A DNA stretch of 19,506 nt from CAYOOT01 sp964405665 (lineage in GTDB: Bacteria > Bdellovibrionota_C > UBA2361 > SZUA-149 > CAZDWZ01), in the NCBI GenBank assembly GCA_964405665.1, contig CAYOOT010000051.1:1-19506 (forward strand). Reading direction: 5' to 3'. The position numbers and the translations under genes are program-made. Numbering within the stretch: position 1 is the first letter of the stretch; the number at the start of each line of letters is the position of its first letter. The notes beneath the pieces were generated by a model that made no database searches, was not told where the DNA came from, and saw only the letters and a list, made by a program, of their open reading frames with translations. Shown here in pieces: positions 12,840 through 19,506 of this stretch.

Positions 12840-14486
12840 ATGTCTACAGCTAAGCAAATTTGTTCTGTCAGTGGAGTTGATTTTTCTGTTTATGCGGAAG
12901 AAGCCGAGCTTTATCGTAAATTAAATTTTTCTATTCCTATACTTTGTCCAGAAGAACGGGCCAGAAAAATGTTGGCTTGGAGAAATGAAAGAAAGCTTTA
13001 CCGTCGGTCTTGTGATGCTACCGGCGAGATAATTGTTTCGATATTTGATTTGAATGCAAAATTCCCTGTGTATGCCCAACATTATTGGTGGTCAGATCAA
13101 TGGGATCCGCAAACATATGCAAAAGATTTTGATTTTAATAAAAGTTTTTTTGAACAATTCTCTGAACTGTTTAATGTGGTGCCGCAGTGTGCTTTGGTTT
13201 GTCCGCAAAGTGAAAATTCTGAATATACCAATCAAAGTCAGGAAAACAGGGATTGTTATTTGATATTTTGTAGCGGGACCTCCCGGGAATGTCTTTATGG
13301 TATGTGGTATCAGGGTTGCACGGAATGTTTAGACTGTACTTATCTGGAAAAATCAGAGCTTTGTTATCAGATCCTCAAAGGTAAAAATTGCTACAGCTGT
13401 ACTTTTTCTGAAAACATCAGCACTTGTGATAATTGTCATTTTTCCAGAAATCTCATCGGCTGTTCTTATTGTGTTGCTTGCGTCAATCTAACAAATAAAA
13501 AATATAATATTTTTAATAAGCAATATTCAGCTGAAGAATATTTTAAAGTCTTAGCTTCTTTAGAATTGGATCGCTATTCTAAAATCCAAGACTTCCAAAA
13601 GAAATTTACTGAATTCTCAGAAACATATCCTTTTAAATATTATCAGGGTTCCAGAAATGAGAATTTTTCCGGAGATTATCTGGAAAATAATAGAAATGTT
13701 TTTAATTCCTATAATTGCAGAAATTCAGAATATTTATACCATTGCCGAGATGCTTGGGATGCCAGAAATTGTGGGGATTTAATTGAAACGATTGTCCAGG
13801 ATTTTTGTCTTGCTGTAGAAGGAAGTTACCAAAATGTGAATGTCAGTTTTTCTGCTAAAACCAGCGAATCACATGATTGCTCATATTGCTCCCATTGTTT
13901 TAATTCTCATGATCTTTTTGCTTGTATCGGTTTAAGACATGCACAATATTGTATTTTTAATAAACAATATTCCAAAGAAGAATATCTTAAATTAAAAAAT
14001 AAAATTATTGAGCAGATGAGGGAAAGTGGTGAATATGGCGAGTACTTCCCGATAAAATATTCACCTTTTGCTTATAATGAAAGTGTAGCTGCTGAATATT
14101 TTCCTTTAACCAAAGATGAAGTTTTGCAGCGAGGATGGAAATGGAAAGATCTCGAAGAAAGCATTTCGATATCAAAGGTGGCTCCTTTGTCAGAAACTAT
14201 CGCCGAAGTCGATGAGACAATTCTTAATCAAGCGATTACTTGTCTGGAATCAGGCCGACAATTTAAAATTCAAAAAATGGAACTAAAATTTCATAAAAAA
14301 CTTAATCTTCCGTTACCGCGGCTTCATCACGACTTAAGGCATCAGCAAAGGATGGACTTACGCAATCCCAGAAAACTTAAGCTGATTAATTGTAGTAGTT
14401 GTAAAGCTCCATTGGAATCAACTTTTGGCTTAAATCTTAATAAGAAAGTGTTCTGTGAAACTTGCTTTCAAAATTCACTAGAATAA
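12840..14486 (+). CDS. Cys-rich repeat protein with N- and C-terminal zinc-ribbon-like segments, function unknown
   Basis: A 548-aa protein of a family I know from candidate-phylum genomes, with no established function. Layout: a degenerate N-terminal ribbon (C8SVSG ... LC36PEERARKMLAWRNERKLYRRSCDATG), then PVYAQHYWWSDQWDP; a first Cys/Asn/Tyr-rich repeat block from ~Cys139 (DCYLIF, CLYGMWYQGCTECLDC, CYSC, CDNC, CSYCVAC) to IFNKQYS (224-230); a second block (NENFSGDYLENN to CSYCSHC) ending in the same IFNKQYS (372-378). The C-terminus has a clean CxxC...CxxC ribbon (518/521 and 539/542). Short repeats of this kind suggest a stacked beta-solenoid. The usual second Cys of the first ribbon's CxxC pairs seems to be lost. 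No signal peptide. ATG has no Shine-Dalgarno. Confidence 0.85.
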   Translation: MSTAKQICSVSGVDFSVYAEEAELYRKLNFSIPILCPEERARKMLAWRNERKLYRRSCDATGEIIVSIFDLNAKFPVYAQHYWWSDQWDPQTYAKDFDFNKSFFEQFSELFNVVPQCALVCPQSENSEYTNQSQENRDCYLIFCSGTSRECLYGMWYQGCTECLDCTYLEKSELCYQILKGKNCYSCTFSENISTCDNCHFSRNLIGCSYCVACVNLTNKKYNIFNKQYSAEEYFKVLASLELDRYSKIQDFQKKFTEFSETYPFKYYQGSRNENFSGDYLENNRNVFNSYNCRNSEYLYHCRDAWDARNCGDLIETIVQDFCLAVEGSYQNVNVSFSAKTSESHDCSYCSHCFNSHDLFACIGLRHAQYCIFNKQYSKEEYLKLKNKIIEQMRESGEYGEYFPIKYSPFAYNESVAAEYFPLTKDEVLQRGWKWKDLEESISISKVAPLSETIAEVDETILNQAITCLESGRQFKIQKMELKFHKKLNLPLPRLHHDLRHQQRMDLRNPRKLKLINCSSCKAPLESTFGLNLNKKVFCETCFQNSLE

Positions 14487-14590
14487 TTTACGACCATATT
14501 AGTCTACAATGCTCATTTTAGAATCTAAATAGCGTGTAATTTACTCTAAATTATATATCAATATTATAGAAATCATTCTTAAAATAAATT

Positions 14591-16519
14591 ATGGACGAGT
14601 CTCCTACAGCTAGAATTGCGCAAAGTATTAGCTCTGATGCGCTAATGATCAAGGCCTTAATTTCTAAAGTTGAGGCCAGTGCCAGTTTAAAAAATCAATC
14701 AAGAAAAGAAAATCAAGAACTTTTTTTAACCAAAGAAATGTTATTGGGACTCAAAGAAAATTATCCCGATGACAGTAGAATTCGATTGGCCTTGGGTAAG
14801 TTGTTTAAGATCACCGAAGAAACGATTTTGGCAATTAACGAATTTAGCTTGGCAATCACCTTAAATGATTTTTGTACTGAGGCTTATCTGGAAATGAGTT
14901 ATTTACTACCGAGAAATGATGCCATTAAGTTATTACAAAAAGCTTTACAAGCAATTGGGGAAGAAGAAGTTTTATATCAAAGATATGCTGAACTTATTTT
15001 GGAAGAAGTAAATTCTCCATCTTCAGAAAAATTAGATGTTCTTAAAAAAGTTCTTGATGATTGGCAAGAAAAAAATCCTGATTGCAGTAAAGTTTATTTA
15101 ATTTTAGCTAAGGCTTTGGCTAAGATTGGCAATATTCAAGCGTATAAGGAATGTTTGGAAAGAGGATGTGAGTTATTTCCTCAAGAGAGGGAATTTTGGA
15201 TAGAAAGGATTAGGCAAATCGAGCAAAATTTTAACATTACAGAATTTGCGAATTTGGTAAATCAAGCCTTGAAAGCCCTGCCTCAAGACCCTGAAATATT
15301 AGTCAAAATCTCAGAGATCTTAAATCGTCAAGGATATATTCAAGAAGCTAAAAATATCCTTGAAGAACTAACGAGAAATGGGCAGCAATCTGTTTTTGCG
15401 GCTACTTCACGATTGCCAAAAGCTGAGCGCTTATTGGTCTTTGTCGCGGAATATCCCAGAATGAGGCTTTCCAAAATAGCTGGAGCTTTAAGAGCAAAGG
15501 GCTGGCAAGTTGTTTTGTTATGTTTGCATCAGCACGATGCCTGTAATTGGAATAAATATTTTGACAAAGTTGAAACATTTACTAATCCGGAACATGCGCT
15601 TAATTTGGCTGCAAAATATAATCCACAAGCTTATCATGTTTTTACCGGCTCGGGAGATTTACTTACTTTACGCTTTGTTCAGGAAAAATTAGGAAAAACT
15701 ATCGTTGATTTTTATGACTACGGAGAGGGGACAATTGCTGAAACAGAGGACATTGAACAAAGAGCGTATCGTTGGAAAGCAATAGAAGAGGCCGATGGTT
15801 TAGTGGTAAGAGATATTCGATTGGGGCGGTTGGGAAAAGAGCTTGGCTTAAAAAGACCAACTAAAGTTATTTTCTTTCCCGAATACTGCAATGCCTTAGA
15901 ATTTTCTGCTTCCAAAGAACAGAACGGAATTCATATTGTGTCTGCAGGATTTATTGCTACATCTGCTACCAGTGAAGAAAATTGGGGATTTAAAGAGTCG
16001 ATGAAGACATTTCTCGATAATGGTTTGCATGTGCATCTCTATCCTCATCCGATGCAATTTGGTGCCCCTACTTTTAAAGAGGACTTTAAAGAATTTTTTG
16101 AATTAGAAAAAAACTACAATAATTTCAAAATGCACTCTACAGTGCCCATGGAAATGTTGGTAGAAGAAATTAGTCGTTATCATTTTGGAATGAGTATTTC
16201 TTGGCAATTAACTCAAGGCAAAGCCATAAAAAACTATTCTTCAAATTTTTTGGCAAAATGTAATGCCGCTAGAAATATTGATTATCTTGATGCCGGCCTG
16301 GGAGTAATCGTTAATTCTCAATTGAAATTTCAAAAATGGTTACTCGATAGGTTTAAAGTTGCAGTTGAGGCCTCTCCTGAGTTTTTTAAGAATCCACAAG
16401 CGATTTTAAATTCTAAGATAGCTGATCCTTCCTGGGAAAAAAGGATAGAACAAGCAAGAATAAAATATTCTGTGAAGAATAATATTGTTCGGCTGGAAAA
16501 TTTTTATATAACAATATGA
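14591..16519 (+). CDS. TPR protein fused to a glycosyltransferase-like domain
   Basis: A 642-aa soluble protein in two parts. Residues ~1-270 are helical repeats of TPR type (FLTKEMLLGLKENYPDDSRI, KVYLILAKALAKIGNIQAY, DPEILVKISEILNRQGYIQE). From ~280 to the end is an alpha/beta domain starting LLVFVAEYPRMRLSKIAGAL and GWQVVLLCLHQHDA, followed by DFYDYGEGT, HVHLYPHPMQFG and a late GLGVIVNS loop. This resembles the two-lobed GT-B glycosyltransferase fold, with HLYPHP as a plausible active-site loop, but I cannot give a GT family. It opens the surface-sugar region, converges on the methyltransferase gene at 16604, and ends just before palindrome 4. Upstream 14487-14590 is very AT-rich with several weak -10-like boxes and no clear Shine-Dalgarno. 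Confidence 0.75.
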   Translation: MDESPTARIAQSISSDALMIKALISKVEASASLKNQSRKENQELFLTKEMLLGLKENYPDDSRIRLALGKLFKITEETILAINEFSLAITLNDFCTEAYLEMSYLLPRNDAIKLLQKALQAIGEEEVLYQRYAELILEEVNSPSSEKLDVLKKVLDDWQEKNPDCSKVYLILAKALAKIGNIQAYKECLERGCELFPQEREFWIERIRQIEQNFNITEFANLVNQALKALPQDPEILVKISEILNRQGYIQEAKNILEELTRNGQQSVFAATSRLPKAERLLVFVAEYPRMRLSKIAGALRAKGWQVVLLCLHQHDACNWNKYFDKVETFTNPEHALNLAAKYNPQAYHVFTGSGDLLTLRFVQEKLGKTIVDFYDYGEGTIAETEDIEQRAYRWKAIEEADGLVVRDIRLGRLGKELGLKRPTKVIFFPEYCNALEFSASKEQNGIHIVSAGFIATSATSEENWGFKESMKTFLDNGLHVHLYPHPMQFGAPTFKEDFKEFFELEKNYNNFKMHSTVPMEMLVEEISRYHFGMSISWQLTQGKAIKNYSSNFLAKCNAARNIDYLDAGLGVIVNSQLKFQKWLLDRFKVAVEASPEFFKNPQAILNSKIADPSWEKRIEQARIKYSVKNNIVRLENFYITI

Positions 16520-16527
16520 AAAATTAA

Positions 16528-16595
16528 TTTGTAGGGGGCAGGGCTTCATAAAAACTAACTTATGTTAGTTTTTATGAAGCCCTGCCCCCTACAAA
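16528..16595. repeat. Long palindrome 4: perfect 32-bp stem with 4-nt loop between convergent genes
   Basis: Arms 16528-16559 and 16564-16595 are perfect reverse complements around TTAT. The outer half (TTTGTAGGGGGCAGGGCTT) resembles the left arm of palindrome 3, whereas the inner half (CATAAAAACTAAC) is AT-rich and different. It lies 8 bp after the TPR-glycosyltransferase stop and 8 bp before the stop of the minus-strand methyltransferase, where it could terminate both transcripts. Confidence 0.95.
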
Positions 16596-16603
16596 GCAGA
16601 TAC

Positions 16604-17344
16604 TTAATAAGTAATAAAAGATCTCCCCGCCCAACCAACTTGAAAATGTTCAATAAATCTAAATTTAGTTCTTTCTTGCAGTTCTGCAAAAGCCTTAGGC
16701 ACTCCTTTGGCAGGCGAGCCGTGATAACCAGCAAAAAAATCATCGATAAAAACAACCGTTCCTTCTTGCAGGAAGGGTTCGATAAAATTAAATACCGGAA
16801 CAGCGGATTCATATAAATCACAATCAACATTGAGAAAGGCAATTTTTCTTCCGCTTTTTAATAGTTCTTTTTGCAAAGTTGCTGTCAAGCTTTGGTCATA
16901 AAAACCCTTGAAAGTTTTTACTTTATCTAAATAGATCCCATGATTTTTTACAATTTCCAAAAAACTTTCTTCGGAAGTGGCTAAAGCTCCTTTTTTGTAA
17001 GCCGTAACATCATGATCAGTTGTTGGCTCGGGCAGTCCTTGATAACTATCGAAAGAATAAAAATGCATAAAGTCTAAAGATCGACGTTTGGCTTCCGTGA
17101 GCGCCATGCGAAATGTCCGACAACGATGAGAGCCAAATTCGAAATAATCGCCAATGATATTATTGCTGGCTAAGAAATCAAATGTCTGAATATAAAAAAG
17201 GTATTTTTCTCTTGCTCTAACAGTTTGATTAAAAACAATATTTTCTTCTGGACTTAATTGCTCCAAATCTTTTGCCGATGGAATCTTTACCCAAGGTTCA
17301 GAATCTATTGCTTCTAGTGAGAAAATTGCTGACTTTTTATTCAT
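16604..17344 (-). CDS. TylF/MycF-type SAM-dependent O-methyltransferase
   Basis: A 246-aa class I methyltransferase of the TylF family, whose studied members methylate hydroxyls on sugars in a metal-dependent manner. Seen: the SAM-binding motif DYFEFGSHRCRTFR (from residue 66), HFYSFDSYQGLPEP, the acidic NVDCDLYES (172-180) and VVFIDDFF (D201-D202), the acidic residues expected to hold the metal, plus a C-terminal KGVPKAFAELQ. Length is normal. ATG at 17344, no Shine-Dalgarno. It is divergent from the epimerase gene (58 bp between ATGs) and ends against palindrome 4. Neighbouring nucleotide-sugar and glycosyltransferase genes support a surface-glycan sugar as the substrate; that is inferred. 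Confidence 0.88.
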   Translation of the reverse strand: MNKKSAIFSLEAIDSEPWVKIPSAKDLEQLSPEENIVFNQTVRAREKYLFYIQTFDFLASNNIIGDYFEFGSHRCRTFRMALTEAKRRSLDFMHFYSFDSYQGLPEPTTDHDVTAYKKGALATSEESFLEIVKNHGIYLDKVKTFKGFYDQSLTATLQKELLKSGRKIAFLNVDCDLYESAVPVFNFIEPFLQEGTVVFIDDFFAGYHGSPAKGVPKAFAELQERTKFRFIEHFQVGWAGRSFITY

Positions 17345-17365
17345 GTTTTAATTGCCAAAATTAAC

Positions 17366-17393
17366 TTGCATTCTCAAGTCTGAGCAGTATAGC
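17366..17393 (+). promoter_or_regulatory. Possible promoter of the epimerase gene
   Basis: TTGCAT (17366-17371), 16 nt, TATAGC (17388-17393). The predicted start near 17400 is almost at the ATG (17403), which has no Shine-Dalgarno, so the message would be leaderless or nearly so. Same -35 and spacing as the candidate at 3845. Confidence 0.35.
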
Positions 17394-17402
17394 TTTAGTT
17401 GT

Positions 17403-18269
17403 ATGAACAATCAACTGATCCTTTGTGGGCGCAATAGTTATATCGGAACCTGCATTTTAAAATCAGAATTTGCCCAGAAAAATAAGATCATCGCCCTTTC
17501 TTCAAGAGAATGTAATTTTTTAAATCAGCAAGATGTAATTAAAGCTTTTCAAAAGCTTGATTCATCGGAAAAAACAATACTTTTTCTCTCCACAATCAAT
17601 AAATTTGTGAATAATTCTTATTCATCGTTTTTGCAAAACTTGGAAATGGTAAGGAATCTTATTGCTGCTTGTAAAATTAAAAAAATTAGCAAACTAATTT
17701 TTTTCAGCACAGTGGATATTTATGGCTCTCCAGCTGTTCTCCCTTTAACCGAACAATCACTTCCTAATCCCGACTCTTGGTATGCACTGGCGAAATATTC
17801 TTCGGAATGGATGTTGAAAAATGCAGAGGAATTGACAAATACTAAATTGATGATTTTAAGATTGCCTGGAGTTTATGGCCCGGCAGTAAATGAGAAAAGT
17901 ATTATTGCTAAAATGCTTGCTGATGCTAGGAATAAAAATAAAGTGATTATTTCCGGAGAAGGAAATATTAAAAGAGATTATCTTTATGTAGAAGATTTAA
18001 TCAATGTTTTGCAAGTTTTAATTAGTTTGGATTTCTCCGGGACACTAAATGTTGCTACTGGAAAATCTAAATCAATTGCCGATATCGCAAAAATAATTAC
18101 AGAAATTATTTCTAAAGAGAAGAACAAATTAGTTATGATTGAAAAGGTAAAAAAAGAAGGTTCTCGGGAATTTGATTTAGAGTTTAATATTTCCTTATTA
18201 AAAAATTTAATTCCTGATATTAAATTTACAACTCTGGAAAAATCTCTTGTGAGCTACCTTGAGAAATAA
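17403..18269 (+). CDS. NAD(P)-dependent sugar-nucleotide epimerase/dehydratase (extended SDR)
   Basis: A 288-aa extended short-chain dehydrogenase/reductase. Seen: a modified nucleotide-binding loop CGRNSYIG (residues 8-15), IFFSTVDIYG (99-108, catalytic Ser/Thr), the active-site Y127-x-x-x-K131 (YALAK), LRLPGVYGP, RDYLYVEDLINVL and the substrate-side GTLNVATGKSKSIADIA. These are shared by UDP-glucose 4-epimerase-like and dTDP-sugar enzymes; the exact reaction cannot be read from the sequence. I choose ATG 17403 over the in-frame TTG at 17352 because the extra 17 residues have no family counterpart and would precede the Rossmann strand. The enzyme would supply a nucleotide sugar for the neighbouring transferase and mutase. 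Confidence 0.88.
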   Translation: MNNQLILCGRNSYIGTCILKSEFAQKNKIIALSSRECNFLNQQDVIKAFQKLDSSEKTILFLSTINKFVNNSYSSFLQNLEMVRNLIAACKIKKISKLIFFSTVDIYGSPAVLPLTEQSLPNPDSWYALAKYSSEWMLKNAEELTNTKLMILRLPGVYGPAVNEKSIIAKMLADARNKNKVIISGEGNIKRDYLYVEDLINVLQVLISLDFSGTLNVATGKSKSIADIAKIITEIISKEKNKLVMIEKVKKEGSREFDLEFNISLLKNLIPDIKFTTLEKSLVSYLEK

Positions 18270-18293
18270 CTTATTCTGGAACAATCAATCATC

Positions 18294-18302
18294 TGTTATC
18301 AT
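18294..18302 (+). promoter_or_regulatory. Possible extended -10 of the mutase gene
   Basis: TGTTATCAT (TGnTATCAT), about 40 nt before the ATG at 18344. No clear -35. The gene could equally be read through from the epimerase gene 74 bp upstream. Confidence 0.25.
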
Positions 18303-18343
18303 CTAATAAAGTAAAGATTTACCTGGCAAATTTATAGGAAACA

Positions 18344-19453
18344 ATGAAAACAGCTTTAATTATTGGTGGAGGTTTTGCTGGTTGCACCAGTGCTCATCAG
18401 TTAGCATTAATGGGTGGATGGAATATTACTGTAGTTGAAGCAGCTCCTTTTCTTGGTGCCGGAGTAAGAACTTTTTTATGGGGTGGACACCCTTATACAT
18501 TTGGACCGAGACATTTTCTCACGCAAAATGAAGAGGTCTTTAACTTTCTTAATGAATATCTTCCCCTTCGAAAATGTCCGGAGCATGAGTTTTTAACTTA
18601 TGTGGAACGAGATGCGCAATTTTATAACTTTCCAATAAATAAAGATGACATCCCGAAAATGCCTGATGCGGAAGAAGTCTACAAACAACTAGAATGCCGT
18701 CAGGGTATTGAGAACGCAAAAAATCTCGAAGAATATTGGATTAGTTCTGTTGGTCAAATTCTCTATGATAAATACGTAAACACCTATACTAAGAAAATGT
18801 GGAAGTTAGATAGTTGCAAAGAACTCGATACCTTTACTTGGTCGGCTAAGGGAGTTACTTTAAAAGAAGGCCCGCGTGCTTGTTGGGATACGGCGATTTC
18901 TGCTTACCCCTATGCAGCAAATGGCTATAATGATTATTTTGATATTTCTACAGCCCAAGCGAATGTTTTATTAAATACAAAAATAGAGAAATACGATCTG
19001 CAAAATAAAAGTGTTGTTATTAATGGCATTAAAAAACAATATGATATCATTATTAATACAATTTCGCCGGATTTACCCTTCGATTATTGCTATGGAGAAT
19101 TGCCTTATATCGGAAGAGATTTGCACAAAATAGTTTTGCCGGTAGAGCATTCTTTTCCGGAGAATGTTTATTTCTTATATTATGCAAACTCTGAGCCTTT
19201 TACCAGAATTGTTGAATATAAAAAATTTACTAAACATAAATCTCCAACAACGCTTTTGGGTTTGGAAATTCCTTCAATGAATGGGAAATATTATCCAATG
19301 CCGATCAAAGCTGAGCAAGCAAAAGCCAAAAAATATTTTGATCTAATGCCCGAAGGAGTTTGGTCAATTGGTCGAGCCGGTTCGTATAATTATTGGATTG
19401 ATATTGATAATACGATTGAACAGGCGATGGAGATTATGAAGGTGCTTAAGTAA
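18344..19453 (+). CDS. UDP-galactopyranose mutase-like FAD enzyme
   Basis: A 369-aa flavoprotein of the UDP-galactopyranose mutase family, which converts pyranose nucleotide sugars into furanose forms for cell-surface glycans. Seen: the N-terminal FAD-binding GGGFAG (residues 8-13) followed by VVEA; GPRHFLT (54-60) at the place of the family's GPHIFHT; FYNFPIN; YTKKMW; the C-terminal SIGRAGSYNYWIDIDNTIEQA, as in the mutase's final FAD/substrate region. Length matches the usual 370-390 aa. ATG at 18344 has AGGA (18336-18339) 4 nt upstream. The His-to-Arg and His-to-Leu changes in the GPHIFHT motif raise doubt about the exact substrate. It sits at the end of the sugar gene group. Confidence 0.87.
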   Translation: MKTALIIGGGFAGCTSAHQLALMGGWNITVVEAAPFLGAGVRTFLWGGHPYTFGPRHFLTQNEEVFNFLNEYLPLRKCPEHEFLTYVERDAQFYNFPINKDDIPKMPDAEEVYKQLECRQGIENAKNLEEYWISSVGQILYDKYVNTYTKKMWKLDSCKELDTFTWSAKGVTLKEGPRACWDTAISAYPYAANGYNDYFDISTAQANVLLNTKIEKYDLQNKSVVINGIKKQYDIIINTISPDLPFDYCYGELPYIGRDLHKIVLPVEHSFPENVYFLYYANSEPFTRIVEYKKFTKHKSPTTLLGLEIPSMNGKYYPMPIKAEQAKAKKYFDLMPEGVWSIGRAGSYNYWIDIDNTIEQAMEIMKVLK

Positions 19454-19506
19454 TCAGAAATCAGAAATCAGAAATCAGAAATCAGAAATCAGAAATCAGA
19501 AATCAG
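19453..19506. repeat. 7-bp tandem repeat (ATCAGAA)n reaching the window end
   Basis: Seven full copies plus five bases of ATCAGAA, all exact, start in the last base of the mutase stop codon and run to the last base of the window. The true length is unknown because the window stops inside the array. The unit is not a multiple of three and is not coding. Confidence 0.97.

Noticed and set aside
1806..16595. Palindromes considered as ordinary rho-independent terminators only
   Set aside because: They lack a downstream T-run, have much longer arms than typical terminators, and share sequence between unrelated loci, so repeat-element origin is the better description even if they also terminate transcription.
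16562..16816. Plus-strand 84-aa and minus-strand 95-aa frames at the end of the methyltransferase gene
   Set aside because: Both start in palindrome 4 and overlap the TylF-type gene in other frames.
17352..17402. In-frame TTG extension of the epimerase
   Set aside because: It adds 17 residues without family counterpart and would overlap the likely promoter; ATG 17403 fits the Rossmann fold start.
19453..19506. Tandem repeat considered as a CRISPR array
   Set aside because: The unit is 7 bp with no spacers, and no cas genes are in the window.

Overview
The window is a 19.5-kb stretch of an AT-rich bacterial chromosome (G+C in the upper thirties by eye). It looks like a piece of a draft genome from an uncultivated lineage: it opens inside glmM and closes inside a 7-bp tandem repeat. 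A lipoprotein with a classical lipobox and a Sec-type signal peptide imply a normal secretory envelope. The 548-aa Cys-rich protein belongs to a family I associate mainly with candidate-phylum genomes (Patescibacteria and similar). The aspartokinase and large envelope kinases argue against a highly reduced genome. I cannot place the organism more precisely.

Layout. (1) 1-3817, housekeeping, all +: 3' end of glmM, nnr (NAD(P)HX repair), tsaE (tRNA t6A), lysC (aspartokinase). (2) 3818-4901: HU-like protein with a rich upstream region and a clear terminator, then an 81-aa orphan gene. (3) 5215-10837, one likely + operon: membrane Ser/Thr kinase with a HEAT-like outer domain, LysM lipoprotein, second membrane Ser/Thr kinase with a beta-rich outer domain, and a small lipase-type hydrolase. 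This resembles an envelope-sensing module. (4) 10934-12794, minus: SAM hydrolase and an orphan periplasmic binding protein, divergent from the Cys-rich protein at 12840-14486. (5) 14591-19453, surface-sugar genes: TPR-glycosyltransferase, TylF-type methyltransferase, sugar-nucleotide epimerase and a UDP-galactopyranose-mutase-like flavoenzyme.

The most unusual DNA structure is a set of four GC-rich long palindromes just after gene ends (1806-1907, 4461-4613, 10825-10933, 16528-16595), plus a perfect 21-bp-stem hairpin inside nnr (450-494). Two of the intergenic palindromes are built from the same ~34-bp unit, paired inner-ends-facing in one and outer-ends-facing in the other. The two versions differ by transitions, including a compensatory pair in the unit's own stem. 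In several cases the mirrored sequence runs on into host coding or terminator sequence. The two longest regulatory regions, upstream of the HU gene and of the first kinase, are enriched in GGTTAA/TTAACC motifs.
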